A stretch of 64,000 nucleotides of DNA, taken from assembly GCF_017051705.1 (NCBI RefSeq), contig NZ_JAFIDJ010000002.1, forward strand, positions 1,185,151 to 1,249,150, given 5' to 3'. This document shows, one piece after another, positions 44,906 to 53,889 of the stretch. Both the position numbers and the translations under genes were made by a program. Source of the DNA: Algoriphagus lutimaris. GTDB taxonomy: Bacteria; Bacteroidota; Bacteroidia; Cytophagales; Cyclobacteriaceae. Position 1 is the first letter of the stretch; each line of letters opens with the position of its first letter. The notes beneath the pieces were generated by a model, which was not told the origin of the DNA, ran no database searches, and saw only the letters and a program-made list of their open reading frames with translations.

Positions 44906-45036
44906 GCAGGGTTACTGGGTGCTTCAGAAAATTCATTCTTATTTTGCCTACCTAAAAGCTTTGGAAGGGATGAAGTCTTTCAATAAAGATTTTAATTGAC
45001 CTGGGGCTTATTTGAATTTAAGATAACACCAATCCA

Positions 45037-45288
45037 ATGTTTGAAGGAGCTAGCTTTCCAAAATCCTTAGATGAACAAACTTTTGAAAACTGGCTGCAGG
45101 CTGGTCGAAATAGCATCATCCCTTCTAATTTTCTCTTGATCCTTTGGGATGATATCGATGGAGAATACCAACCAGTTTATACATTAGAAAGAGAGGAAAT
45201 CTATCGATACGATCGCTATACCAACACTCCCGGAAGGCAATTATTGGTAGCTGCCTATGATCTGTATTCCGAGTCTAGGGTGGTTTGA
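45037..45288 (+). CDS. Small hypothetical protein, 83 aa
   Basis: A compact soluble protein (FENWLQAGRNSIIPSNFLLIL, then DDIDGEYQPVYTLEREEIYRYDRY). No motif or family recognised and no signal peptide. Coding is supported by balanced amino-acid use and a clean ATG; no promoter of the usual form is seen. Confidence 0.6.
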   Translation: MFEGASFPKSLDEQTFENWLQAGRNSIIPSNFLLILWDDIDGEYQPVYTLEREEIYRYDRYTNTPGRQLLVAAYDLYSESRVV

Positions 45289-45337
45289 TACATCAATACC
45301 GCCTATTTATTTTTTTAAACTCTTTTAAGAAGAACGC

Positions 45338-46162
45338 TTAATCCCCACTTTGAAAGAAGTTGTGAAAATATAGCAACTGGTATTGAACAGACTCTTTCCA
45401 ATAATCCCAGTTATGTGCTCCTGGGTTGGAAGTAAAAGTATGGGGTATATTCAAATAGGTGAGTTCCTCATGCAGTTTGAGATTTACTTGATAAAAGAAG
45501 TCTCCGGTCCCGCAATGAATAACTAAAGGCAAATTATTTCTACTTAATAAATGCAATTGTCCCATCACGGAGTACTCCTTCCATCTCTCTGGAAAGGCTG
45601 ATTTTTCTCCCAAATATTCCTTCATGTTCCAGTTTTCCGGAAAAGGGCCAATGTCTACACCACCACTCTGACTTCCAGCCGTACCAAAAATATCCTGATG
45701 GCGAATTCCTAAGTAAAGGGCTCCATGTCCACCCATACTTAAACCTGTGATTGCTCTACCTTCTCTGGAAGCTTTCGTACTATAATGACTATCTACATAA
45801 GGGATTAATTCTTGGGTGATATATGTTTCGTACTTGGAAGTAGGATTCTCAGGACTATCCCAATACCAACTATCAAAGTTGCCATCAGGAGTCACTATGA
45901 TTAATTGGTACAGCTCAGCTAATTCTTCAATTTGGGGAGCCCCATTTAACCAAGACTTATAGTTTCCAGAATATCCATGTAAAAGATAAACTACCGGATA
46001 CGTTTTGTCAGAAGAGTAGGAGTTTGGGGTGATTACTAAGGTTTTAATCTCCTTGTTCATGACCTTGCTAAAGGTTGCTACCGTGTCTACGGAAGCAAAT
46101 AAAGTATTAATGAAAAGTAAGAGAATGAAAGGAAGTATGAGTAGTTTTTTTGATAAGTCCAT
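45338..46162 (-). CDS. Secreted esterase of the D-esterase/EstA-like alpha/beta-hydrolase family
   Basis: A 274-aa exported serine hydrolase (PF00756-type). Signal peptide MDLSKKLLILPFILLLFINTLFA. The oxyanion region is YLLHGYSGNYKSW, the nucleophile motif GLSMGGHGAL, acid in HCGTGDFF and catalytic His in PGAHNWDYW. Relatives include tributyrin esterase, S-formylglutathione hydrolase and feruloyl esterases; export points to a polysaccharide ester or lipid as substrate. It is divergent from the lyase gene, 169 bases away. Confidence 0.88.
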   Translation of the reverse strand: MDLSKKLLILPFILLLFINTLFASVDTVATFSKVMNKEIKTLVITPNSYSSDKTYPVVYLLHGYSGNYKSWLNGAPQIEELAELYQLIIVTPDGNFDSWYWDSPENPTSKYETYITQELIPYVDSHYSTKASREGRAITGLSMGGHGALYLGIRHQDIFGTAGSQSGGVDIGPFPENWNMKEYLGEKSAFPERWKEYSVMGQLHLLSRNNLPLVIHCGTGDFFYQVNLKLHEELTYLNIPHTFTSNPGAHNWDYWKESVQYQLLYFHNFFQSGD

Positions 46163-46331
46163 TCCAAAGAGTGCTTAAGGTTAAATCTGGATGAATATTG
46201 GTAGTAAGCCAATACATCCATAGAAAATTTCAGGGATATGATTTGTGTTTAAATATTATTAATTAGTTTAATACTTAGACAATTATTCATTTTATGTTCA
46301 AATTCAGCAATAAATAGGAGGGGTTTCAATT

Positions 46332-48470
46332 ATGGTATTAAAGGGTCGGTTTGTAATATTATTTTTTTTGTTCTGTAATATTAATTCAAGTTTTGGTTTT
46401 CAAAAATCTGATTTTGAAATCATTCAAGAAAGAGTGTTTAAAAATTATCAGAGTAGTCCTGCTACTGAAGAAATGGATAAAGACATTTCGATTTTATTCA
46501 CATTGATTCAGCCTAATGGTAGCTTCAAAGATTTGAATTATGCTGATAAATCCATGACCAAATGGGAGCCTGATAAACATATTAAGCGCCTTGGAAAAAT
46601 GACAAAAGCCTATACGAGGCCTTCTAGTGACTTTTACCAAGACGATGAACTGTATGATGGAATTATCAGGGGAATGAACTATTGGACAAGCTTAAAGCAA
46701 GAACCTATTTCAGATAATTGGTGGTGGTTAAGTATTAGCGTTCCTAAGGAAATTGGCAGCATGCTAATCACCATGAAATATGGAGAAAAACAGGTTCCAA
46801 AAAATCTGGAGAACAAGATGATTGAATGGATGAATAAAACAGTTTCCATCACTAAATCTCCAGGAAAGGATGGTTCGAATCTGACAGATATTGCCCAACA
46901 TATGATCATGCAAGCGGTTTTAACAGAAAATTCTGACCTTTTAAACAAAGCTGTTTCAGTGGTTTCTGAATCTATCCAAATAACTAAAGGAGATGGAATA
47001 CAAAGAGATTTATCCTTTCATGCACATGGTCCAGAGTTATATATGCATGGGTATGGAAGAGAATATTTATTAGGAATTAGAAATGTTGCAGTTTATATCG
47101 TGGGAACAAGTTTTTCTTTCAAACCTGAGCAAATAGCCTTGATTTCTGAATTTGTTCGAAATGGGTATTTAAGATCTATGAGGGGTAAATACATTGATTA
47201 TAGTGTCATTGGAAGAGGCATCGCCAGAGTGAATGCTACTAGAACTAACTCTGGATTGGTAAAGCAACTAAAGGCCATAGATATTGAGGATCATCAACAA
47301 GAATATCAGGATGCGATAGATCGAATTGATGGTAAAAAGCCCGTTTCATATAAGATTGAGCCTAGAAATATTCATTATTGGCGGTCAGATTATACCATTC
47401 ATCAGAGGCCTGAATTCTTAGTTTCTTTGAATAGTGCTTCAACAAGAACGGTAAGAACGGAATCTGGGAATGGAGAAAACTTGACTGGGCAGTTTCTGAC
47501 AGAAGGAGCGATGTATATAGCAGTGAAGGGAGATGAGTATTTTAATATTTTTCCAAATTGGGAATGGAATAAGATACCGGGAAGTACCACTCCTGAAATT
47601 AATCCCCTCAAGAAAAGGACAAACTGGGTAGCTGAAAGAGGAAATGTAGATTTTGTAGGTGGAGTTAGTGATGGGTTGAATGGTGTTTCTGTATATCAAA
47701 TGAACGCTTATAATACCAGGGCAAATAAGGCCTGGTTTTTCTTTGGAGATAAAGTGATTTGTTTAGGTGCCGGCATTTCAGCAGATCGGGTAGAAAACAT
47801 TAATACCACTGTCAATCAGTCTAGGCTAAGAGGTGAGGTCTCGGTAGGATTTGAAAATGAAATGCAGGTAATGAATTCAAGTTCTACCAAGATTGATAAA
47901 GGTCCAATCTGGATTTATCATGATCAAATCGGTTACTTTTTTCCAAATTCACAGAATATTGAACTTTCTGCTCAAAACCAGCCAGGGGCTTGGGCTGACA
48001 TAAATGGCAATTCCTCCAAAAAAACTATTAATGAGAAAGTATTCAAGCTTTATATCAATCATGGTAAAAATCCTAAAAATGAGAAATACAGCTATATGTT
48101 GATGCCTGGAATTGAGTCTTCTTCTGCATTAAAAGAGGTTGACTTATCTGGAATCAAGGTGGAAAGAAATGATGGGAAAATACAAGCTGTAAGTGATACG
48201 GGATTAAACTTGCTAGGTGTGGTATTCTATGAACAAGGAACTTTCGAGTGGGGTGGAAATAAATTAACAGTCGATAAGCCTTGTTTGGTTATGCTCCAAG
48301 AATATAGCGAGGGGAAGTGGAATGTCAATTTATCAGAACCTACACAATTGGTAAAAGGAACGGTCAAGTTGAATTTGAAAGTAGATGGCAAATCCAAAAA
48401 CTTCAATTTTTCTCTTCCTAAAGATGATTATGCAGGATCTACAGTTAGTAAGCCAATTGATTTGAATTAA
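46332..48470 (+). CDS. Polysaccharide lyase family 8 protein
   Basis: A 712-aa exported lyase of the chondroitin AC / hyaluronate / xanthan lyase family, which cleaves acidic polysaccharides by beta-elimination. Signal peptide to FGFQ. Residues about 25-360 are the alpha/alpha toroid: substrate-stacking N129-WWW, catalytic N183 (DGSNLTD), H230/H232 and Y237/Y241 in SFHAHGPELYMHGYG, and R295 in IGRGIAR. The rest are beta-sandwich domains (GEGMYIAV-like ...NGVSVYQMNAYN). An unusually good ribosome site (AGGAGGGG, 46316-46323) precedes the ATG. No SusC/SusD, sulfatase or glycoside hydrolase is adjacent, so the exact substrate is open. Confidence 0.88.
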   Translation: MVLKGRFVILFFLFCNINSSFGFQKSDFEIIQERVFKNYQSSPATEEMDKDISILFTLIQPNGSFKDLNYADKSMTKWEPDKHIKRLGKMTKAYTRPSSDFYQDDELYDGIIRGMNYWTSLKQEPISDNWWWLSISVPKEIGSMLITMKYGEKQVPKNLENKMIEWMNKTVSITKSPGKDGSNLTDIAQHMIMQAVLTENSDLLNKAVSVVSESIQITKGDGIQRDLSFHAHGPELYMHGYGREYLLGIRNVAVYIVGTSFSFKPEQIALISEFVRNGYLRSMRGKYIDYSVIGRGIARVNATRTNSGLVKQLKAIDIEDHQQEYQDAIDRIDGKKPVSYKIEPRNIHYWRSDYTIHQRPEFLVSLNSASTRTVRTESGNGENLTGQFLTEGAMYIAVKGDEYFNIFPNWEWNKIPGSTTPEINPLKKRTNWVAERGNVDFVGGVSDGLNGVSVYQMNAYNTRANKAWFFFGDKVICLGAGISADRVENINTTVNQSRLRGEVSVGFENEMQVMNSSSTKIDKGPIWIYHDQIGYFFPNSQNIELSAQNQPGAWADINGNSSKKTINEKVFKLYINHGKNPKNEKYSYMLMPGIESSSALKEVDLSGIKVERNDGKIQAVSDTGLNLLGVVFYEQGTFEWGGNKLTVDKPCLVMLQEYSEGKWNVNLSEPTQLVKGTVKLNLKVDGKSKNFNFSLPKDDYAGSTVSKPIDLN

Positions 48471-48481
48471 TATTCATAGAC

Positions 48482-48865
48482 TTAACCTACCTGCTCTTCG
48501 AAAAGGTTCTCTAAAGTTTTTGTAAGATTAGTACTAAAGCCAGTATGGGGTCTCGAAGTTTGAATCACTGAACTTCTAACTGCTGTCAACCATCTAAACC
48601 TGGATGCTAAATCCATATCAGCAATAGGACCTCCTTTCGAGTTGCCTTCACAAATTTTGTCAAAGGAGGACAAGTTGTTCTCAATCATTTCTAGATCAGC
48701 ATGTGGGTCTAATGCTAAAAGTTTTTCTTTATTCAAGAATACCTTTGAACCGATAAAACCACTTTTCCAGTCGCAAAGAATCACGCCAACATTGATAAAC
48801 TCTTCACGCTCCACCCGAGGAACCACCCGGATGATGGCATACTCATATAAGTGTTGTCCTTGCAT
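48482..48865 (-). CDS. DUF3037 protein, partner of HipA-like kinase
   Basis: A 127-aa DUF3037 protein from the ATG at 48865 (MQGQHLYEYA); another ATG at 48895 is possible. The family stretch is YEYAIIRVVPRVEREEFINVGVILCDW, followed by FLNKEKLLALDPHADLEMI. It overlaps the HipA-like gene by 23 bases, so the two are made together. Biochemical role unknown. Confidence 0.85.
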   Translation of the reverse strand: MQGQHLYEYAIIRVVPRVEREEFINVGVILCDWKSGFIGSKVFLNKEKLLALDPHADLEMIENNLSSFDKICEGNSKGGPIADMDLASRFRWLTAVRSSVIQTSRPHTGFSTNLTKTLENLFEEQVG

Positions 48866-49637
48866 CTTGGGCTTCTTTTGTAAATTGATCAGCATAAGTA
48901 AGTCTTAGACTTAAAAATTCTGAATATACTTTTCGAATTTCTGCTACATCTTCAGAATCACCTCCAGCCAGTAGCCATTCATCGGGAAGGGCTGAAACTA
49001 ATTCTTCGAATAATTCCTTTTTGAGCATTGGTTTGAATACCTCGTTCGCTTCTTCCAATAGGCTAGCTTGAGGTAATAACACATGGTTTTTAATGATAGG
49101 AAATGGACCCTTTGCATTTTTCTCCCAATTGGTCCAGGAGTGTTGGAACAAAAAAGCAGCTCCATGGTCGATCAACCAAAGTTCTCGATTCCACATGAGC
49201 ATGTTGGTATTTCTAAAAGTTCGGTCCACATTGGTGATCAATAGATCTAACCAAACAATTTTTGAGGCTAATAAGGGATCAATTTGCATGGCCAAGGGGT
49301 CATAATTGATGGCTCCTGACAAAAAATGCAAAGCCAGATTTAATCCTTGACTACCCTTGAGCAAATCTTGGATCTCCTCGTCACCTTCAGACCTTCCAAA
49401 TGCCGGGTCCAAATTGGCAAAAACCAATTCTGGAACTTTTAAACCGAGTAACCTTGCGATTTCTCCTCCCAGAAATTCAGAAATTAAAGCCTTTTCCCGT
49501 TGACCTGATCCCCTAAATTTGAGAACATATTTAAACCCATCGTCCGCATCTGCTAAAGCCGGCAAAGAACCACCTTCTCTCAAAGGGAGGATATAGCGAG
49601 TGACATTGACTGTACGAAGTTTAAAGTTTTGTGACAT
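48843..49637 (-). CDS. HipA-like kinase domain protein (HipA_2)
   Basis: A 264-aa protein with a stand-alone HipA-type kinase fold. Visible motifs: ATP-anchoring K40 in KYVLKFRGSG, catalytic loop TNVDRTFRNTN (D138, N143/N145), and DHG at 157-159 as the metal-binding motif. The N-terminal HipB-interacting region of classical HipA toxins is absent, and no HipB-like DNA-binding gene is adjacent; instead the 3' overlap is with DUF3037. Whether it phosphorylates a tRNA synthetase, as HipA does, is unknown. Confidence 0.85.
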   Translation of the reverse strand: MSQNFKLRTVNVTRYILPLREGGSLPALADADDGFKYVLKFRGSGQREKALISEFLGGEIARLLGLKVPELVFANLDPAFGRSEGDEEIQDLLKGSQGLNLALHFLSGAINYDPLAMQIDPLLASKIVWLDLLITNVDRTFRNTNMLMWNRELWLIDHGAAFLFQHSWTNWEKNAKGPFPIIKNHVLLPQASLLEEANEVFKPMLKKELFEELVSALPDEWLLAGGDSEDVAEIRKVYSEFLSLRLTYADQFTKEAQDARTTLI

Positions 49638-49700
49638 GGAATAGTAGGTAGAAAACTTACCTGATTAACTTCTAGGGGAATCTTTCAAAAGTTCATTTTT

Positions 49701-49708
49701 CAAATTTA
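49701..49708 (-). promoter_or_regulatory. Candidate promoter (-7) of the HipA-like/DUF3037 pair
   Basis: Reads TAAATTTG on the minus strand, a perfect TAnnTTTG, 64 bases before the ATG. The -33 side is unclear. Confidence 0.45.
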
Positions 49709-49775
49709 AAAGCATCGGAATGATTTATGTAGTGAAAATAGAAAAATATCCTGTCCCTACAATTTTCTATGCCTT

Positions 49776-50201
49776 ATGAAAGTATTTGTATGCACCTTAC
49801 TTCTTTTTACTTTTTTGAATTTTGAGTCAGCTTGCCAAAGCGCCAATGATCGTGACCTGATCGTCAATACAGTTCAATTGTATTTTGAAGGAATGATGGA
49901 AAGAGATAAATCTAAATTAGAAGCAGCATTTATTCCGGAAGCAAGATTGATTGGATTTAGAGGAGAGCATTTCACAATTACCTCATTTGAGAGTTGGGCG
50001 GAGGGCACCTCTAAGGGTGAGCCCAGAAATTCAATCGACTTTAAGAATGAAATTGTATCTATTAGAGTACAAGGGAATGCTGCCTCCGTAGAAACAGAAC
50101 TGTATTGGCCTGGGATTTATTATTATGATTTTTTGACGTTGTTGAAAATCGATGGGGATTGGAAAATTGTAAATAAAAGCTGGTCAGAAAGGGGGATTTA
50201 A
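49776..50201 (+). CDS. Secreted NTF2/SnoaL-like protein (lumazine-binding-like family)
   Basis: A 141-aa protein with a signal sequence (KVFVCTLLLFTFLNFESAC, perhaps a lipobox) and an NTF2-like cone fold: NTVQLYFEGMMERDKSKLEAAF, then NAASVETELYW and FLTLLKIDGDWKIVNKSW. This is the fold of the putative lumazine-binding/DUF4440 groups, mostly without known activity. Its stop codon abuts that of the bestrophin gene on the other strand. Confidence 0.75.
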   Translation: MKVFVCTLLLFTFLNFESACQSANDRDLIVNTVQLYFEGMMERDKSKLEAAFIPEARLIGFRGEHFTITSFESWAEGTSKGEPRNSIDFKNEIVSIRVQGNAASVETELYWPGIYYYDFLTLLKIDGDWKIVNKSWSERGI

Positions 50202-51083
50202 TTAAATGATTTCTTCTACATGCTTTTGAATATTTTCAGATAGCTTTTCCATAGGGAGATCATTGGTGTCGGTACCAAAAGGTTCTTCTATTTCTTCAGC
50301 AACCATTTCCAGACTTGCCATCACGTAAAAGACGAAAGTGACGATGGGAGCTGCGTAATACCCCAAATCAAAAACCAAGGCAAATGGTAAGGTAAGGACG
50401 AAAAACAGGATGAATTTCTTGATAAAAGAGCTATAAGAATAAGGAATGGGTGTGTTTTTTATTCGTTCACATGCCCCGCAAATATCGGTGAATGCGGTGA
50501 TTTCATTATTTAGTACAATTAACTGATCTCCGGTAATTTCCCCCTTCTTGTATAATTCATTAACTCTAGAGAACATGAATTTTGCGATCTGATTGGGAAC
50601 ATGCTTTTCTAAATCAATAATTGGTTTCAATTCTTCAGGTTCCTCGTTGTCCAACATATATAAAGTAATATGGGATTGTAGGTGTTCCCTTAAAGAAAAA
50701 GCATAAATGGGAATACATTTTCTGAAAAACCTTCTTGAATCTGTATCATTTGTGTCAAGAATAGCGGCCAATTTTAAAGCAAAATTCCTACTGCAATTAA
50801 CTAAAGCTCCCCAAAGCTTCCTTCCTTCCCACCAGCGGTCATATGCAGTGTTTGTTCTAAAAACCATTAGGATCGACAGCACAAAACTCAAAAGGCTATG
50901 CATGGTTGACAAATGCGCGAGCCAGCTATCTTCTTCAATTCCCAGGTAATCTATTTCAAGCCAGGCGACAAATAAAGAATAGCCTAAAATGATCAACATC
51001 AAAGGAGCGAGTCTTGCTAAAGTATCATATTTCTGTACTAAAAATAGTAAGCGGAACCAATCTTTAGGATTATAGCCTTTCAT
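50202..51083 (-). CDS. Bestrophin-family anion channel
   Basis: A 293-aa member of the bestrophin/UPF0187 family, pentameric inner-membrane channels. Family landmarks: VFRTNTAYDRWWEGRKLWGALVNCSRN, IPIYAFSLREHLQSH, and IPYSYSSFIKKFILFF with the membrane helices. Bacterial homologues can pass chloride or cations. Its substrate and role are unknown. Confidence 0.9.
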   Translation of the reverse strand: MKGYNPKDWFRLLFLVQKYDTLARLAPLMLIILGYSLFVAWLEIDYLGIEEDSWLAHLSTMHSLLSFVLSILMVFRTNTAYDRWWEGRKLWGALVNCSRNFALKLAAILDTNDTDSRRFFRKCIPIYAFSLREHLQSHITLYMLDNEEPEELKPIIDLEKHVPNQIAKFMFSRVNELYKKGEITGDQLIVLNNEITAFTDICGACERIKNTPIPYSYSSFIKKFILFFVLTLPFALVFDLGYYAAPIVTFVFYVMASLEMVAEEIEEPFGTDTNDLPMEKLSENIQKHVEEII

Positions 51084-51141
51084 GTTAAATCAGCAGTTGA
51101 GGGCTTAATTAATAAATATTTATGCCAATTAGGAAGTATTG

Positions 51142-51747
51142 CTAATTATTAGATTTTAGCAACTCATGGATTTTTAAAACTTGAGGGATCAAAAGTTTAT
51201 TATCCACATTTTTGATAATGAAATCAGCCATTTCATTCTTAGCCTCATCGGGCATTTGCTGATCAATAATCTGGTTAACTTGTTCCTCCGATCGATGTGT
51301 ATCTCGCATCAATACTCGAGCAACTCGCACTTTTAGAGGGGAACTGACATTGATTACATAGTCCAAATCTTTGAAGCTTCCAGTCTCAAAAATCAAAGCC
51401 GCTTCCTTCAAAACATAAGGGCTCGTCTGTCTTGAAGCCCAAGACGCAAAATCTTTGGCTACTGCGGGGTGAACTAAGGCATTTATTTTTTTTACTTTTT
51501 CGGGATCAGAGAACACTTCTTTAGCTAAAAATACTCTATTGACCGAACCGTCTGCTAAATATGCTTCTTCCCCAAAAGTAGTTTGAATGCTTTGAATTAA
51601 ATCGGGTTCATTGGCCATTAGCCACTTGGCCCGATCATCTGCAAAGTAGGTGGGGATTCCTAAGATTTGAAAAATTTTTGCAACAGTGGATTTTCCTGAA
51701 CCTATTCCACCTGTCAAGCCAATGAGAAGTGGAGGTTTATTGCTCAT
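51142..51747 (-). CDS. coaE: Dephospho-CoA kinase
   Basis: CoaE phosphorylates dephospho-CoA, the last step of coenzyme A synthesis. 201 aa from the ATG at 51747 (MSNKPPLLIG); Walker A GLTGGIGSGKST, DDRAKWLM and the lid QTSPYVLKEAALIFETG. Its start lies 11 bases inside the end of the YbbR gene. Confidence 0.96.
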   Translation of the reverse strand: MSNKPPLLIGLTGGIGSGKSTVAKIFQILGIPTYFADDRAKWLMANEPDLIQSIQTTFGEEAYLADGSVNRVFLAKEVFSDPEKVKKINALVHPAVAKDFASWASRQTSPYVLKEAALIFETGSFKDLDYVINVSSPLKVRVARVLMRDTHRSEEQVNQIIDQQMPDEAKNEMADFIIKNVDNKLLIPQVLKIHELLKSNN

Positions 51748-52705
51748 ATTTGAGTTTAATGGTAGCAGGTTCAATTCGGACTTCTTCCAGATAAGAAGGC
51801 ATTGGATCTACTTTCACAGTAATGGTACTATCTTCTTTGTTTCTCTGCGAATAGTTAAGAATCGCGTTAAACTCGATTTCATTCAATTCACTTGCTTTCC
51901 GTTCATCTACCTTGTAATAGATCATGATTTTGACTTCCTCATCTTCCATCGTTACGGTCCTTGGGAAGTTGATTTTTTTGACTTTTAACCTTTTGTTTCC
52001 CTCTAAAATGGAAACTACGTCAAATTGAACTTGGATACTTTCGGTTATCAGGCTAACCTGATTTTCTAAATCTTTTGGGATTTTTAATTCTACCTCTTTA
52101 TTAATGTTTTGAGCAATTCTATTTTGATTCATTTGAACAGGAAACGTCCCTTCAAAACTTTTTAAAACCGAACTAGGGCCCTGAATGCTGATAGATTCTG
52201 GGGTAAAATTGACATCACCAGTGTTTCTATAATTATTGGCTAGTGAAAAGCTGGCCGAATCCAAAACAGGTTTGAGTTTAACGGTCTGGATTTCATCAAT
52301 TTGGTATTTAATAGAATCTTCCAGCACAGAAATAAGTTGGGTAGGGCTAATAAATTCCCCGAGAGATCTTTTGAGATCGGAAGTAAGAATGTAATTTTTG
52401 GAGGCTGGGTTTTCCAGGTCTATTTGGAAAGGGCTTTCATTGATGTTAAAATATTTTCTCAATAAGTCCCAGCCATTTCCATTGATTTCAATTTGGATAC
52501 TGGCAGGTAATTTTTTGACAGGCATATAGGCCTCATTATTGTAAACAATTTCAATTGGAAAATCTACAATAGTATTGTAATCGTCCTTATTCAGGGCGTT
52601 TAAAATCCAAAAAGTGGTAGCTGCTGCAATGCAGAGGACTACCACTTTCAGATCAGAGAGTTTTTTAGGAGAAATCCCTTTAGAGGATTTTTTAGTTTCC
52701 GGCAA
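51737..52705 (-). CDS. YbbR-domain protein (CdaR-like)
   Basis: A 322-aa protein with one N-terminal membrane segment (about 19-38) and a long extracytoplasmic region of YbbR repeats (IVYNNEAYMPVKKLPASIQI..., then SISIQGPSSVLKSFEG). In Firmicutes the YbbR protein CdaR regulates the c-di-AMP cyclase CdaA; here no cyclase is adjacent, so only the domain is certain. The start is a TTG at 52705, since the next Met is past the membrane helix; ATT one codon earlier is also possible. Confidence 0.8.
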   Translation of the reverse strand: MPETKKSSKGISPKKLSDLKVVVLCIAAATTFWILNALNKDDYNTIVDFPIEIVYNNEAYMPVKKLPASIQIEINGNGWDLLRKYFNINESPFQIDLENPASKNYILTSDLKRSLGEFISPTQLISVLEDSIKYQIDEIQTVKLKPVLDSASFSLANNYRNTGDVNFTPESISIQGPSSVLKSFEGTFPVQMNQNRIAQNINKEVELKIPKDLENQVSLITESIQVQFDVVSILEGNKRLKVKKINFPRTVTMEDEEVKIMIYYKVDERKASELNEIEFNAILNYSQRNKEDSTITVKVDPMPSYLEEVRIEPATIKLKYEQ

Positions 52706-52713
52706 AATTCAAT

Positions 52714-53031
52714 TTATTTATTTGTTGTCGGTTTCTTAGAGAAGTCTAAAGAAATAGCTGACTTTTCAACTGTGACTTTCAGACCTCTGTCTAATTCAAG
52801 GACCACAGTTTCAGCCTCCACAGCACTTACTTTACCGTGAAGCCCTCCAATTGTAACCACTGTATCTCCTTTTTTAATTTCTTCAATAAACTTTTTGCTT
52901 TCCTTTTGTTTTTTCTGTTGAGGTCTGATCATGAAGAAATACATAATCAGGATTATACCTCCAAATAGGAAAACTTGTCCCATAATGCCGCCGCCACCTG
53001 CGGCAGCCTGTGCTAATACTGTAGTAATCAT
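52714..53031 (-). CDS. yajC: Preprotein translocase subunit YajC
   Basis: YajC is the small accessory subunit of the SecDF translocase. 105 aa with one membrane helix (about 17-36), then MIRPQQKKQKESKKF and the conserved GDTVVTIGGLHGKVSAVE. Two bases follow the DUF1573 gene. Confidence 0.96.
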   Translation of the reverse strand: MITTVLAQAAAGGGGIMGQVFLFGGIILIMYFFMIRPQQKKQKESKKFIEEIKKGDTVVTIGGLHGKVSAVEAETVVLELDRGLKVTVEKSAISLDFSKKPTTNK

Positions 53032-53033
53032 GC

Positions 53034-53576
53034 TTATCGTTTAACTGGTCCTACTGGAGCAGTTGCGCCAGCAGCTTTAGGGGTAACTGTACCTTTCATT
53101 CTCAATCGAGTAACAGTTGGGTTGGTGTTTGCTTGAATACTAACTGTAGGAGCTTGTGCTCCACGCTTTGAGGTGGAATTGAATACTACTTTTACATAGC
53201 CTTCTTCTCCTGGTTTAATTGGAGTTTTGGTCCAATCAGGAGTGGTACATCCACAAGATGCAGTGATGTTTGAAATCACCAACGGAGCTTCGCCTGTATT
53301 TGTGAAGTTGAATTGATGTTCAATGATTTGACCTTCATTGATATCACCAAACTCATATTCCATTTCAGCGAATTGGAATTGACCCAAGGTGCTAGGATCA
53401 GCAGCCTGAGATGCTTGTGCATTTACTGGAGTTACGGACGTATTGCTCGTTTCAAGAGCAGCTATTTTATCTTCAAGAGCCTTGATTTTGGCATCTTGAT
53501 CACTTTTTTGGCTGCAAGCTGTTCCCAAGGCTAGGCAAAGGGATAGAGCAGCAGCACTCAACATGTTGATTTTCAT
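53034..53576 (-). CDS. DUF1573 lipoprotein
   Basis: A 180-aa lipoprotein: lipobox GTAC, then a short coiled coil (KIKALEDKIAALETS, about 28-45), then the DUF1573 Ig-like domain (YEFGDINEGQIIEHQFNF, then SCGCTTPDW and KPGEEGYVKVVFNSTSKRG). The family is common in Bacteroidota, and its role is unknown. Confidence 0.9.
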   Translation of the reverse strand: MKINMLSAAALSLCLALGTACSQKSDQDAKIKALEDKIAALETSNTSVTPVNAQASQAADPSTLGQFQFAEMEYEFGDINEGQIIEHQFNFTNTGEAPLVISNITASCGCTTPDWTKTPIKPGEEGYVKVVFNSTSKRGAQAPTVSIQANTNPTVTRLRMKGTVTPKAAGATAPVGPVKR

Positions 53577-53577
53577 A

Positions 53578-53883
53578 TTAGTTGTCTCCTTGGTTTATTT
53601 GATCGATTAGTTTATTCACATCGTTTAGCAAATTTTCAGCTTTGTCTTTGGCTTCAGAAATCACACGCTTACCTTCCGTCTTTGCTTCATTGAAGTGTGT
53701 TTCTTTTCCTTCCACTAATTCGCTGATCAGATCTTCTAATTCTTTCTTGTATTTTGAAAGTTTAAAAGTCAGACGATCTCGTGTGTTTTCTCCCGCATCA
53801 GGAGCAAAAAGTATTCCTAATGCTGCACCGACGCCGGCGCCTACAAGAAATGCTAGAAATGAGTTGTTACTGTTGTTGCTCAT
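53578..53883 (-). CDS. YtxH-domain protein
   Basis: A 101-aa protein with one Gly/Ala-rich membrane segment (FLAFLVGAGVGAALGILFAPDAGE, about 8-30) and a Lys/Glu-rich coiled coil behind it. The GAALG...L.AP.sGe pattern is YtxH. Function not known; it is a general stress-type protein in other bacteria. Confidence 0.88.
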   Translation of the reverse strand: MSNNSNNSFLAFLVGAGVGAALGILFAPDAGENTRDRLTFKLSKYKKELEDLISELVEGKETHFNEAKTEGKRVISEAKDKAENLLNDVNKLIDQINQGDN

Positions 53884-53889
53884 AATTTT

